Source: CAJXQU01 sp965223825 | GTDB lineage: Bacteria > Pseudomonadota > Gammaproteobacteria > CAJXQU01 | Assembly: GCA_965223825.1 (NCBI GenBank) | Contig: OZ245018.1 | Coordinates: 992,001-1,056,000, forward strand | DNA length: 64,000 nucleotides | Direction: 5' to 3' | Part shown: positions 36,277 through 44,986 of the stretch, in pieces | Position numbering within the stretch: the stretch's first letter is position 1 | How the letters are laid out: the number at the start of each line of letters is the position of its first letter | Translations under genes and position numbers: made by a program | Notes under the pieces: model-generated | Database searches by the model: none | What the model was told of the DNA's origin: nothing | What the model saw: the letters and a program-made list of their open reading frames with translations, nothing else

Positions 36277-38277
36277 ATGACGGATCATTTTAAGATTCAA
36301 TCCAGCTACAAGCCAGCAGGCCATCAGCCAGACGCCATTAAGGGTTTAATGCAAGGTTTACGTGATGGTCTTGCGCATCAGACGTTGCTTGGTGTCACCG
36401 GCTCGGGCAAAACGTTTACTGTCGCGAATGTGATACAAGAAATTCAGCGACCCACATTGGTTCTCGCGCATAACAAAACTCTCGCTGCGCAGCTGTACGG
36501 TGAAATGAAAGAATTCTTTCCGGACAATGCGGTAGAGTATTTTGTCTCCTATTATGACTATTACCAACCAGAAGCGTACGTCCCTTCATCGGATACTTAC
36601 ATCGAGAAGGATGCTTCGATTAATGAACATATTGAGCAAATGCGGCTGTCAGCGACAAAAGCATTATTGGAGCGCAAAGATGTTGTAATCGTCGCGACAG
36701 TGTCTGCGATCTATGGTTTGGGTGATCCGACGACGTATCACAGCATGGTACTTCATCTGATTAGAGGCGAGTCGATCAATCAGCGTGATCTGATCCGGCG
36801 GCTTGCTGAATTGCAATACACGCGAAATGAGATCGAATTACACCGGGCAACCTACCGTGTTCGTGGTGAAGTGATTGATGTGTATCCTGCAGAGTCTGAT
36901 CGGGAAGCCGTGCGTATTGAATTATTTGATGACGAGATCGAATCGCTTGCGTATTTCGATCCGCTCACTGGTGAAGTCTTGCGCAGAGTGCCACGTCTGA
37001 CAATTTATCCTAAAACGCATTACGTCACGCAACGCGATACTTTACTAAAAGCAGTTGATAGCATTAAAGACGAATTATCTGATCGCTTAAACCAGCTACA
37101 AGATTTGAATAAATTAGTGGAACGTCAACGGCTCGAGCAGCGGACAAAGTTTGATATCGAAATGATCTTAGAGATCGGCTATTGCCAGGGGATTGAAAAC
37201 TATTCTCGCTACCTTTCCGGACGCGAGCCTGGTGAACCACCGCCAACCTTATTCGATTATCTACCACCGGAATCATTACTCATTGTCGATGAAAGTCATG
37301 TAACGATCCCGCAGCTTGGTGCAATGTATAAAGGTGATCGGTCACGTAAAGAAAACTTGGTCGAATATGGTTTCAGATTGCCGTCGGCGTTAGATAATCG
37401 GCCCATGCGTTTTGATGAATTCGAACGAATTGCCCCACAGACAATTTTCGTGTCAGCGACTCCCGGAACGTATGAAGGCGATCATGCTGGTCAGACAGTC
37501 GAACAAATCGTTAGGCCGACTGGATTGATTGATCCGACTGTCGAAGTTCGGCCTGTGGCGACGCAAGTAGATGATCTTCTTTCTGAGATTAATCTTCGTG
37601 TTGAGAAGGGAGAGCGTGTGTTAGTCACGACGCTGACAAAGCGAATGGCAGAGGACCTAACAGATTATCTTGCTGAACATGGCATTAAAGTTCGATATTT
37701 GCATTCGGATATTGATACGGTCGAGCGCGTGGAGATTTTACGTGATCTGCGATTGGGGCAATTTGATGTCTTGGTCGGTATTAACTTATTACGTGAAGGA
37801 TTAGATATTCCAGAAGTCTCACTTGTGGCGATTCTCGATGCTGATAAAGAGGGCTTCTTACGATCGGATCGATCATTAATTCAAACCATTGGTCGAGCAG
37901 CACGGCATTTAAATGGCCGCGCTATTTTGTACGCAGATGTGATTACCGGATCGATGCGTCGTGCATTAGATGAAACAGAGCGACGACGAAAAGTACAAAT
38001 TGCTTATAATGAAGAGCATGGTATTACACCAAAAGGTGTGGTGAAGTCGATCACGGATATTATGGAAGGAGCACGGGCCGGTACACCAAGTTCAGGGCGT
38101 AAACATGTTGCTGAAGATACGGAGGATTACTCTGCTATTCCACAAGAAACATTACTTAAACGTTTGCAGCAAATGGAAGATAAAATGTATCACCATGCAC
38201 GCGATCTTGAATTCGAAGAAGCAGCACGATTACGCGATCAAATCGATAAAATCCGTAAACAGGCGTTAATTGCTTAA
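36277..38277 (+). CDS. uvrB: Excinuclease ABC subunit UvrB
   Basis: A 666-aa nucleotide excision repair helicase-like subunit: P-loop LLGVTGSGKTFTVANV, the beta-hairpin YYDYYQPEAYVPSSDTYIEKD that clamps damaged DNA, VDESHVTIPQ, INLLREGLDIPEVSLVAILD, the QTIGRAARHLNG motif, and the C-terminal UVR motif (about 625-660) that binds UvrC. Length is normal. The 178-bp upstream region shows no clear LexA box of the CTGT-N8-ACAG kind. Confidence 0.98.
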   Translation: MTDHFKIQSSYKPAGHQPDAIKGLMQGLRDGLAHQTLLGVTGSGKTFTVANVIQEIQRPTLVLAHNKTLAAQLYGEMKEFFPDNAVEYFVSYYDYYQPEAYVPSSDTYIEKDASINEHIEQMRLSATKALLERKDVVIVATVSAIYGLGDPTTYHSMVLHLIRGESINQRDLIRRLAELQYTRNEIELHRATYRVRGEVIDVYPAESDREAVRIELFDDEIESLAYFDPLTGEVLRRVPRLTIYPKTHYVTQRDTLLKAVDSIKDELSDRLNQLQDLNKLVERQRLEQRTKFDIEMILEIGYCQGIENYSRYLSGREPGEPPPTLFDYLPPESLLIVDESHVTIPQLGAMYKGDRSRKENLVEYGFRLPSALDNRPMRFDEFERIAPQTIFVSATPGTYEGDHAGQTVEQIVRPTGLIDPTVEVRPVATQVDDLLSEINLRVEKGERVLVTTLTKRMAEDLTDYLAEHGIKVRYLHSDIDTVERVEILRDLRLGQFDVLVGINLLREGLDIPEVSLVAILDADKEGFLRSDRSLIQTIGRAARHLNGRAILYADVITGSMRRALDETERRRKVQIAYNEEHGITPKGVVKSITDIMEGARAGTPSSGRKHVAEDTEDYSAIPQETLLKRLQQMEDKMYHHARDLEFEEAARLRDQIDKIRKQALIA

Positions 38278-38304
38278 CACCTTTGCTACGATGGTAATGC
38301 TCAA

Positions 38305-41300
38305 TTATGTTGTAATTTCTAATGTTTTAATGCTGTCATTAATTTGTTTCCGTCGTATCGCATAGCGCGCCGAACGGGTTAATAACGTCGCATTCATTTC
38401 GTCTTTATAAACAATATCCATCACACCATGAGCAAGAACTTTGGAATCTAACGAATCCATTTTATCGCCTGTCATAACAATAAAGGGTGTGGAGATGTTA
38501 TTTTTCTTCATGATATTGAAAAGATCTAATGCCGTTTCATTGGCAAGATTATAGTCACAGAAACAAACATCGATTTTATTTGTACTTAATGCTTCATATG
38601 CTTCATCGACACTATTCGCTTTAATAATATTCCACGAATGTTTTGTTGAACGTAAAAGCTCATGAGAGATCAGTTCTAATTCAAAGTTATGATCATCAAC
38701 AAACAAAACCGTAATTCTTTCTTGTAATGGTTTCGTATCCAACATATCAAGAATATTATTGATGCTACCACGCAGTTCTTTATATGCTGTTTCCATTGCG
38801 ATCTCGGTAAAGCGAGCATGTGAAATATCAGTAAATGTAATCGCAACACCAGCACAGTTATTCGTGTCTGTTTGTTGATATGGGTTGATGCTGATCCGAA
38901 TTACTTTACGGTCGTAAGAGATTTCTTTTTCAATGGACTTATTGGTTTTCAAAACTGAAGAAATATCACTTAAAATATCATCATATTCAAAGCTTGTTGA
39001 AATATGATGAATCGGCCTTTTAAGATCAGAAAATTGCAAGTTTACGTATTGCGCAGCAACAGGAGTATATCGTCTTATCAGTAGGTTATGATCAAGAAAA
39101 ATGATACCAATATTGGAAAGTTTTAATATTTCATCAAGATCATTATTGGCCTGAGATATTTCAGCTATTTTTTCTTGATACTCAGAGTTAACGGTATAGA
39201 GTTCTTCATTAACTGACTGTAACTCTTCATTTGTACTTTGTAATTCTTCGTTAGCCGACATCAGCTCTTCATTTGCTGATTGTAATTCTTCGTTTGTTGT
39301 TTCTAGCTCTTCGACAGTAACTTGAAGGTTTTCTTTATTGCGTTTTAATTCGGATTCAAGATCGTTAATACGTTGTTTAGATTGCTCACTCGCATCAAAA
39401 CTGATTTGTTTTGGTTGAGTTCTCGTATTGGATTGTTTCACCACATCATCGAAAATCATCCAATAATAACCAGGTGCATTTTCGATATTTCTTTCTTTGA
39501 TATAGTTTACTCTCAAATCAAGGGTAATACGTTGGCTATTCACTTCAGTGATGACGTCGGTGTAGTGCACAAGCTCATCTGGGTTTTGCTTAGCGCGATA
39601 CAAGGCTGAAGATACGGCAATATTCATATCTTCATTGACTAAATCCTTTATATCTTTACTGATTCGGCCAGGTGGCAAGCGACGGATATAATTCGATACA
39701 TCGCCATATACGTGGATCGCTTCGAAATCTTCGCTAATGAGAATGCAAGGTGGTGCGTATTGCTTAATGAGTGCTTCATTGGCAAAGTTGATCGCTGAGC
39801 CGGTGCTGTAACCAGTGTAATTTTTTAAAAGCTTCCCTATAGAAGGAACGTTCTGGGCTACTTTTGCTGTATCTCGATTGAGCGGGGAAGAGCTGCCGAT
39901 CGGAATACGAACATTACTTTGTTTTTTGTAAATACGACTTCGTTCGTTGATCGTTTCAAAATGTGCCGATAAATCACCTAAGTTTTCTGAAGAACCTAAA
40001 AATAGAAAACCATTTTTACGTAAAGAGAAATGTAATGAAGTTAAAGCACGTTTTTGAATACTGTGTTGAAAATAAATTAAAACATTTCGACAAGTAACCA
40101 GACTCATGTTTGAAAATGGTGGATCAGAAATCATATTATGTGTCGCGAAGATAACGGATTCGCGCAATCGCTTATTGATTTTGTGTTGACCTAATTGCGT
40201 CTGGGTGAAGTAGTTTATTAAGTAATCTTTCGGAATATCGTGGGTGATTTCTTCTGAATAAACTCCATTACCTGCATCAGCAATTGCATCAGAATTGACA
40301 TCGGTGGCGAAAATTTTAATTTTCCGATGTATTTCCTGCTTTCTAATTTCTTCCTGAAAGAGAATTGCCAGTGAATATGCCTCTTCACCAGAAGAGCAGG
40401 CAGCTACCCAAACACGAATCGGTTCATTTTCGGTAGATTCACTAACAATTTTTGGAATAACTTTATCTTTTAGTACTTTAAATGCATCTTCATCACGAAA
40501 AAATCGTGTTACTCCAATTAGTAATTCCCTGCTTAAAATACGGATCTCAGTAGGGTCTTTAAAAAGTAGAGTTAAATAATCATTTAATTTATTAATTTGG
40601 TTAACCGTCATTCGTCGCTCAATACGTCTGGCAACCGTTGACGGTTTATATTTCGCGAAATCAATTTCACTTTTCATTTTCAGGAGGTTGAAAATCTCAT
40701 GCATCGTATCTTCATTTCCCGTCAATGTGTCTCGAAGATCTTCTGCTTCACCACTGATTAAGGGGTGTTTAATGTAATCGACTAATTTTGCACCCATTTC
40801 ATCCGTATTCAAGATGAGATCAACGATGCCCGTCATGATCGCGCTGTTTGGCATACCATCAAATTTTGCACTTTCCGGTTCTTGCGCAATGATTAATGCA
40901 CCTGCTTCCTTTAAGGCTTTAATGCCGCGACTCCCATCTGAACCAGTTCCTGAGAGAATAATGCCGATCGCTCTATGCTGTTGATCTTCTGCGAGGGAGC
41001 GAAAGAAAATATCAATAGGAAGACTAAGTCCTGAGTCGGGGACTTTATCCGAAAGTAGTAATTTTCCTTCGGCAATAATCATGTTTTTCTTAGGTGGGAT
41101 CAGATAGATAGTGTTGGCTTTGACACTCACACCATCGACCACGTTGCGTACATCCATTGTGGTATGTTTTGTCAATAACTCTGACATCATGCTTTCAAAG
41201 TCGGGCGACAGGTGTTGCACAACGATATAGCAGGCACCGATATCACTAGGTAAGTTTTGTAAGAGCGTTTGTAGCGCTTCTAACCCGCCTGCTGATGCGC

Positions 41301-41343
41301 CGATTCCAATAAAGTGGGAAGGGTATTTTTCTTTTTTTGACAT
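38305..41343 (-). CDS. CheB-CheR-PAS-receiver hybrid signalling protein
   Basis: A 1012-aa protein. About 8-190 is a CheB methylesterase domain (GIGASAGGLEAL with Ser, VQHLSP with His, LSGTGSDGS with Asp). About 210-480 is a CheR methyltransferase (RELLIGVTRFFRDEDAF; VWVAACSSGEEAYSL; TCRNVLIYF). A PAS-like domain lies about 520-640. A heptad-rich helix full of ANEELQS/TNEELQS repeats spans about 655-725, and a second PAS about 730-850. A C-terminal receiver (about 875-1000) has VDD, CDYN (phosphoacceptor Asp about 926), MTGD and YKDE. Related proteins usually end in a histidine kinase; none is present here. It probably acts on a chemosensory-like pathway. It is divergent from the GGDEF-EAL gene. 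Confidence 0.9.
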   Translation of the reverse strand: MSKKEKYPSHFIGIGASAGGLEALQTLLQNLPSDIGACYIVVQHLSPDFESMMSELLTKHTTMDVRNVVDGVSVKANTIYLIPPKKNMIIAEGKLLLSDKVPDSGLSLPIDIFFRSLAEDQQHRAIGIILSGTGSDGSRGIKALKEAGALIIAQEPESAKFDGMPNSAIMTGIVDLILNTDEMGAKLVDYIKHPLISGEAEDLRDTLTGNEDTMHEIFNLLKMKSEIDFAKYKPSTVARRIERRMTVNQINKLNDYLTLLFKDPTEIRILSRELLIGVTRFFRDEDAFKVLKDKVIPKIVSESTENEPIRVWVAACSSGEEAYSLAILFQEEIRKQEIHRKIKIFATDVNSDAIADAGNGVYSEEITHDIPKDYLINYFTQTQLGQHKINKRLRESVIFATHNMISDPPFSNMSLVTCRNVLIYFQHSIQKRALTSLHFSLRKNGFLFLGSSENLGDLSAHFETINERSRIYKKQSNVRIPIGSSSPLNRDTAKVAQNVPSIGKLLKNYTGYSTGSAINFANEALIKQYAPPCILISEDFEAIHVYGDVSNYIRRLPPGRISKDIKDLVNEDMNIAVSSALYRAKQNPDELVHYTDVITEVNSQRITLDLRVNYIKERNIENAPGYYWMIFDDVVKQSNTRTQPKQISFDASEQSKQRINDLESELKRNKENLQVTVEELETTNEELQSANEELMSANEELQSTNEELQSVNEELYTVNSEYQEKIAEISQANNDLDEILKLSNIGIIFLDHNLLIRRYTPVAAQYVNLQFSDLKRPIHHISTSFEYDDILSDISSVLKTNKSIEKEISYDRKVIRISINPYQQTDTNNCAGVAITFTDISHARFTEIAMETAYKELRGSINNILDMLDTKPLQERITVLFVDDHNFELELISHELLRSTKHSWNIIKANSVDEAYEALSTNKIDVCFCDYNLANETALDLFNIMKKNNISTPFIVMTGDKMDSLDSKVLAHGVMDIVYKDEMNATLLTRSARYAIRRKQINDSIKTLEITT

Positions 41344-41507
41344 TTTGTTACCTTTTGAAGCGCACGAGCGTGATATATCTTATTTTTGCTTAAGAATACA
41401 TTTATTCTCGAGTCAAATACAGGGTTAGGGTCAGATCAATGGTGTGAATATTGCATAGTGACACTTTGGATAAACCCATTAAATTATTGTAACTAGGATC
41501 AACGGGA

Positions 41508-44207
41508 TTGAATGAACTAAGTACTGCAAAAGTTGACACTAACGACGTAAAAAGAGATTCCGCTTCGAATCGAAGAAACGATGAGGAATTACGCTCTGCC
41601 GTAGATTCTGTTCAACGCTATTTGTTCGATCCAGATGCATCGGATAAGCTCTACGAGACGGTATTGTTACGTGTCATGAATATGACGGGCAGTTGCCAAG
41701 GATCGGTTATCGTTATTAATAATGAGGTGAGTAGCCGGCTTGGAGGGAAGGAATACCAAGTAAAGGTTGCAGGTTGTTTTCGAAAAACAATTGAAAATCA
41801 ACTCATCTCTGCTGATATTAAATCCCATCTCAACCTAGCATTACTAACAACGCATATTAATAATCAGATCATCGGTGGTCTGCCGATTTTTTTTAATTCC
41901 CCGATTCCTTTTGAACATAGACGATTATTAGCAAATCCAAACTCTACAGCATCACTGATGTTGATGCCTATCATTAGTCAAAATGTTGTACGTGGTTTGC
42001 TAGTTTTGACAAAGGTAAAAGACGATTTTAAAGCAGAACAAATCACGCGATTGATGCCCTTACTTGGTGCCGCTTCTTGCGTACTCAGGACAGCGGAAAG
42101 CGTGAAAGGTGATTTTCCACAGTTAGATAAAACGATTGAGAATAATCACTACCTTTCAAGTTTTATAGCGGCATCTCCATTGGCGGTGCTTGTTGTGAGG
42201 GAGGATGGCGTAATTATCGCCAGTAATCTTGCCGCTGAGAGTGTATTTACAAATAACGCACCTTTGGTGACGGGCAGTAAGATTAGAGACTTTTTGCCAA
42301 ATTACGACAGTTTATTCCAATGGTCGAACCAAGAAAGTGAGCTGGATTATAAGAACCATCATTCTGCGCCGAGGTTGTGGGAAGATCAGACAGCATTGCG
42401 AAAAGACGGTCGTGAGTTTCTCGCCAATATTTCGATATTCCGATACTCAGAAGGCATGAGTAAATACACCACATTGCAATTACAAGATATAACCAGCATG
42501 CGTGCAAGTGCTGAAGAGTATCGACGTACTTCACAACATTTTTCCGCATTAAAACATCTTGTTCCTGTTGGAATTTTACATGTTGATAGTCATTGGAATT
42601 GTATCTATGCCAATGACATGTGGTTTGAATTATCAGGTTTACTTGCAGATGAATCAGCCAACGAGCAATGGATTAACGCCATTCATGAAAGCGATATCCA
42701 ACGATTATTAGAAGATTTAAGTGATTCAATGAAAGTCGGCGCGGACTACAGTACCGAAGTACGATTGATCACACCATTAGGAAAAGTTCGCTGGGTAGAA
42801 TTTAATGCGCGTACCTTGTTTGGTGAGTCTGGTTATATTCAAGGTTTCCTGGCAACGATCGGTGATATTACTGAGCGGTTGGAAACACAGGAACATTTAA
42901 AACACGTTGCGGAATATGATTCACTGACGGGCTTAGCGAATAAAAATTTATTAAAAGATCGCTTACAACAAGCTTTTTATAATTCAGAACGTGATCACTG
43001 TGAACTTACTGTGATGTTTATTGATCTGGATGGGTTCAAAGATGTTAATGATACCTTGGGACATGATGTTGGTGACAAGTTATTAATAAAGGTGGGGGAG
43101 CGTTTACAGAATGTGTTACGAAGGAATGACACGGTCGCCCGTTTTGGAGGTGATGAATTTGTCATTTTGCTAGGCATTAATGAGCATGAAAACATTGTTG
43201 CGACGGTTGCAAATAAAATCGTCGATGAAATAGCACGACCTTATTATATTGGTGAAGAAGAAATTTACGTAACAGCCAGTATAGGTATAGCGCATGGCAA
43301 CTCTGAAGATAGTTCACCACAACGCATTCTGAAAGAAGCGGATACAGCGCTTTATCTTGCGAAGCGTGAAGGTAAAAACAATTTCCAAACATTCAATCAT
43401 GAGTTAGATTTTGAAGCGAAAGCTCGCATTAATATGATCAATGGATTACGCAGTGCTTTAGAACGTGATGATTTCTTTATAACTTATCAAACTCAAGCGT
43501 TAATGGGTGATCTTGAAATTATTGGTGTAGAGGCGTTATTACGATATCGACATCCTGAGAAAGGTATCATTCAACCGGTTGATTTTATTTCCTTGTTAGA
43601 AGAAACGGGATTAATCGTTGATGTCGGTAAGTGGGTGATTGAGCATGCTTGTAGACAATTAAAAACGTGGCAGGATGAAGAGGTTTTTCCAAAGGACGGT
43701 TTTATTTCAATTAATGTTTCACCACGGCAATTATCGGATAATTCAATCGTAACGATCATTAAAGATGCATGTGAATCTTATAAAGTAAAACCTGAAAACT
43801 TAGTGATTGAAATTACAGAGTCAGTGCTGATCAACAAAGCAACTGTCGTTAAAGATATTCTCTCTGAGTTGAAGGAGTTAGGTGTTAGGTTGGCTCTAGA
43901 TGATTTTGGGACGGGTTACTCTTCATTAAGTTATTTGCAAAATTACCCCTTTGATCACATAAAAATAGATAAATCATTTGTTTTGGATATTTTAACGGAT
44001 AGTAATGATGAAAAAATTATTCGTGGGATAATTGCTCTTGTACAATCTCTTGGTTTAAAGGTCACCGCTGAAGGTGTGGAGAGTCGTGGTGCCTTAGCGA
44101 TACTTCAGGAATGTGGTTGTGATTATTTTCAGGGATACTATCTTTCAAAACCATTACTGGCGGAAAAACTGGATTTTAATCAATTTGCACCGATGATGGT
44201 TTCTTAA
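41508..44207 (+). CDS. PAS-containing diguanylate cyclase/phosphodiesterase (GGDEF-EAL)
   Basis: An 899-aa c-di-GMP enzyme. About 25-200 is a GAF-like region. Two PAS domains follow (about 210-335 and 345-465). GGDEF (about 475-640) is intact with RFGGDEF and the inhibitory RxxD site (RRND) five residues before it. EAL (about 655-890) keeps VEALLRY, INVSPRQL, EITESVL, LDDFGTGYSS, KIDKSF, AEGVES and QGYYLSKP, so both activities are possible. The start is TTG at 41508 with AGGA 9 nt upstream. No membrane helix is seen, so it is cytosolic. Confidence 0.93.
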   Translation: MNELSTAKVDTNDVKRDSASNRRNDEELRSAVDSVQRYLFDPDASDKLYETVLLRVMNMTGSCQGSVIVINNEVSSRLGGKEYQVKVAGCFRKTIENQLISADIKSHLNLALLTTHINNQIIGGLPIFFNSPIPFEHRRLLANPNSTASLMLMPIISQNVVRGLLVLTKVKDDFKAEQITRLMPLLGAASCVLRTAESVKGDFPQLDKTIENNHYLSSFIAASPLAVLVVREDGVIIASNLAAESVFTNNAPLVTGSKIRDFLPNYDSLFQWSNQESELDYKNHHSAPRLWEDQTALRKDGREFLANISIFRYSEGMSKYTTLQLQDITSMRASAEEYRRTSQHFSALKHLVPVGILHVDSHWNCIYANDMWFELSGLLADESANEQWINAIHESDIQRLLEDLSDSMKVGADYSTEVRLITPLGKVRWVEFNARTLFGESGYIQGFLATIGDITERLETQEHLKHVAEYDSLTGLANKNLLKDRLQQAFYNSERDHCELTVMFIDLDGFKDVNDTLGHDVGDKLLIKVGERLQNVLRRNDTVARFGGDEFVILLGINEHENIVATVANKIVDEIARPYYIGEEEIYVTASIGIAHGNSEDSSPQRILKEADTALYLAKREGKNNFQTFNHELDFEAKARINMINGLRSALERDDFFITYQTQALMGDLEIIGVEALLRYRHPEKGIIQPVDFISLLEETGLIVDVGKWVIEHACRQLKTWQDEEVFPKDGFISINVSPRQLSDNSIVTIIKDACESYKVKPENLVIEITESVLINKATVVKDILSELKELGVRLALDDFGTGYSSLSYLQNYPFDHIKIDKSFVLDILTDSNDEKIIRGIIALVQSLGLKVTAEGVESRGALAILQECGCDYFQGYYLSKPLLAEKLDFNQFAPMMVS

Positions 44208-44986
44208 AAATTCCCGTACGAATAAACGTTGTAAAAATAAACAAAATACACTCCACCACGTGCAATTATGTGGTGTGGTGCATAAAAAATATTTTATGCA
44301 ATCTGAATTATTTTCCCATTAGAATTAGTGCAGTTTATAAATGACTGTATATCAGCCGAGTCCTTTTGGGGAAGTTTTGAATATCAAGCTGACAATATAA
44401 CGGTTTGCCTCATCTGATTTAATATTGAATTTTATTTCAATTGTTTTGTTAACTTGCGCAAGGTAGGTCATAACGCCCTATTGTTAGATCCTTCCGGCTT
44501 GGATGATATGTTGTGAATCTGTGTCTGATTCAAGAATGTGGCATTGATAAAATTAAATGTTCAATAACAGAGGCTGGATAACCAGTTTATTTTATTGTCA
44601 CAAATCGGTGCGCGAATGCGATTTATTATCATTCATTGACGGTTTATGTGGATTCCAGTACTTTAAGTCATACAGGCACATCATGAAGCATGATTTTACT
44701 TGTGGGAGGGTAAAAGTTGACTTGAGAAATTTGTTTCTCAATGACAATTCAGATATTCGCTCCTGTATAAATCTTGTTTTTTCAGAGTCTGAGTATTCGC
44801 TCAACCAGCGCTTGCCAGACAGTAACTCTGTGAGAGTGTTTGAATGCAAATTAACTACCCTGTATCGCGAATTAAGCACGGCAGACCGGTAAAACTCCCC
44901 TTTATCTCTCTTAGAACTGGTTAGACTTCTTATCCCATTACGATAGTGGGTATTCCTTAATCTCAAAAATCGCATGGAGTGAAAAG
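44208..44986. other. Long gap of 779 bp upstream of the MACPF cluster
   Basis: AT-rich and without a recognisable gene. Two overlapping opposite-strand frames of about 110-130 codons (44557-44892 plus; 44598-44993 minus) have no ribosome binding site or recognisable motif. An inverted repeat GCATAAAA / TTTTATGC sits at 44280-44299, just after an imperfect CCACCAC / GTGGTGTGG hairpin. The region probably holds the promoter of the secreted-protein cluster. It may also hold decayed sequence. Confidence 0.45.
44280..44299. repeat. Inverted repeat after the GGDEF-EAL gene
   Basis: The 8-bp arms GCATAAAA and TTTTATGC are separated by 4 nt, 72 bp past the GGDEF-EAL stop. It may end transcription but has no T tract. 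Confidence 0.4.

Noticed and set aside
38305..41343. Histidine kinase domain at the end of the CheB-CheR protein
   Set aside because: No H-box or ATPase N/G boxes are seen; the C-terminus is a receiver domain.
44557..44892. 111-codon plus-strand frame in the long gap
   Set aside because: No ribosome binding site, no recognisable domain or signal peptide, and a rival frame on the other strand covers the same bases.
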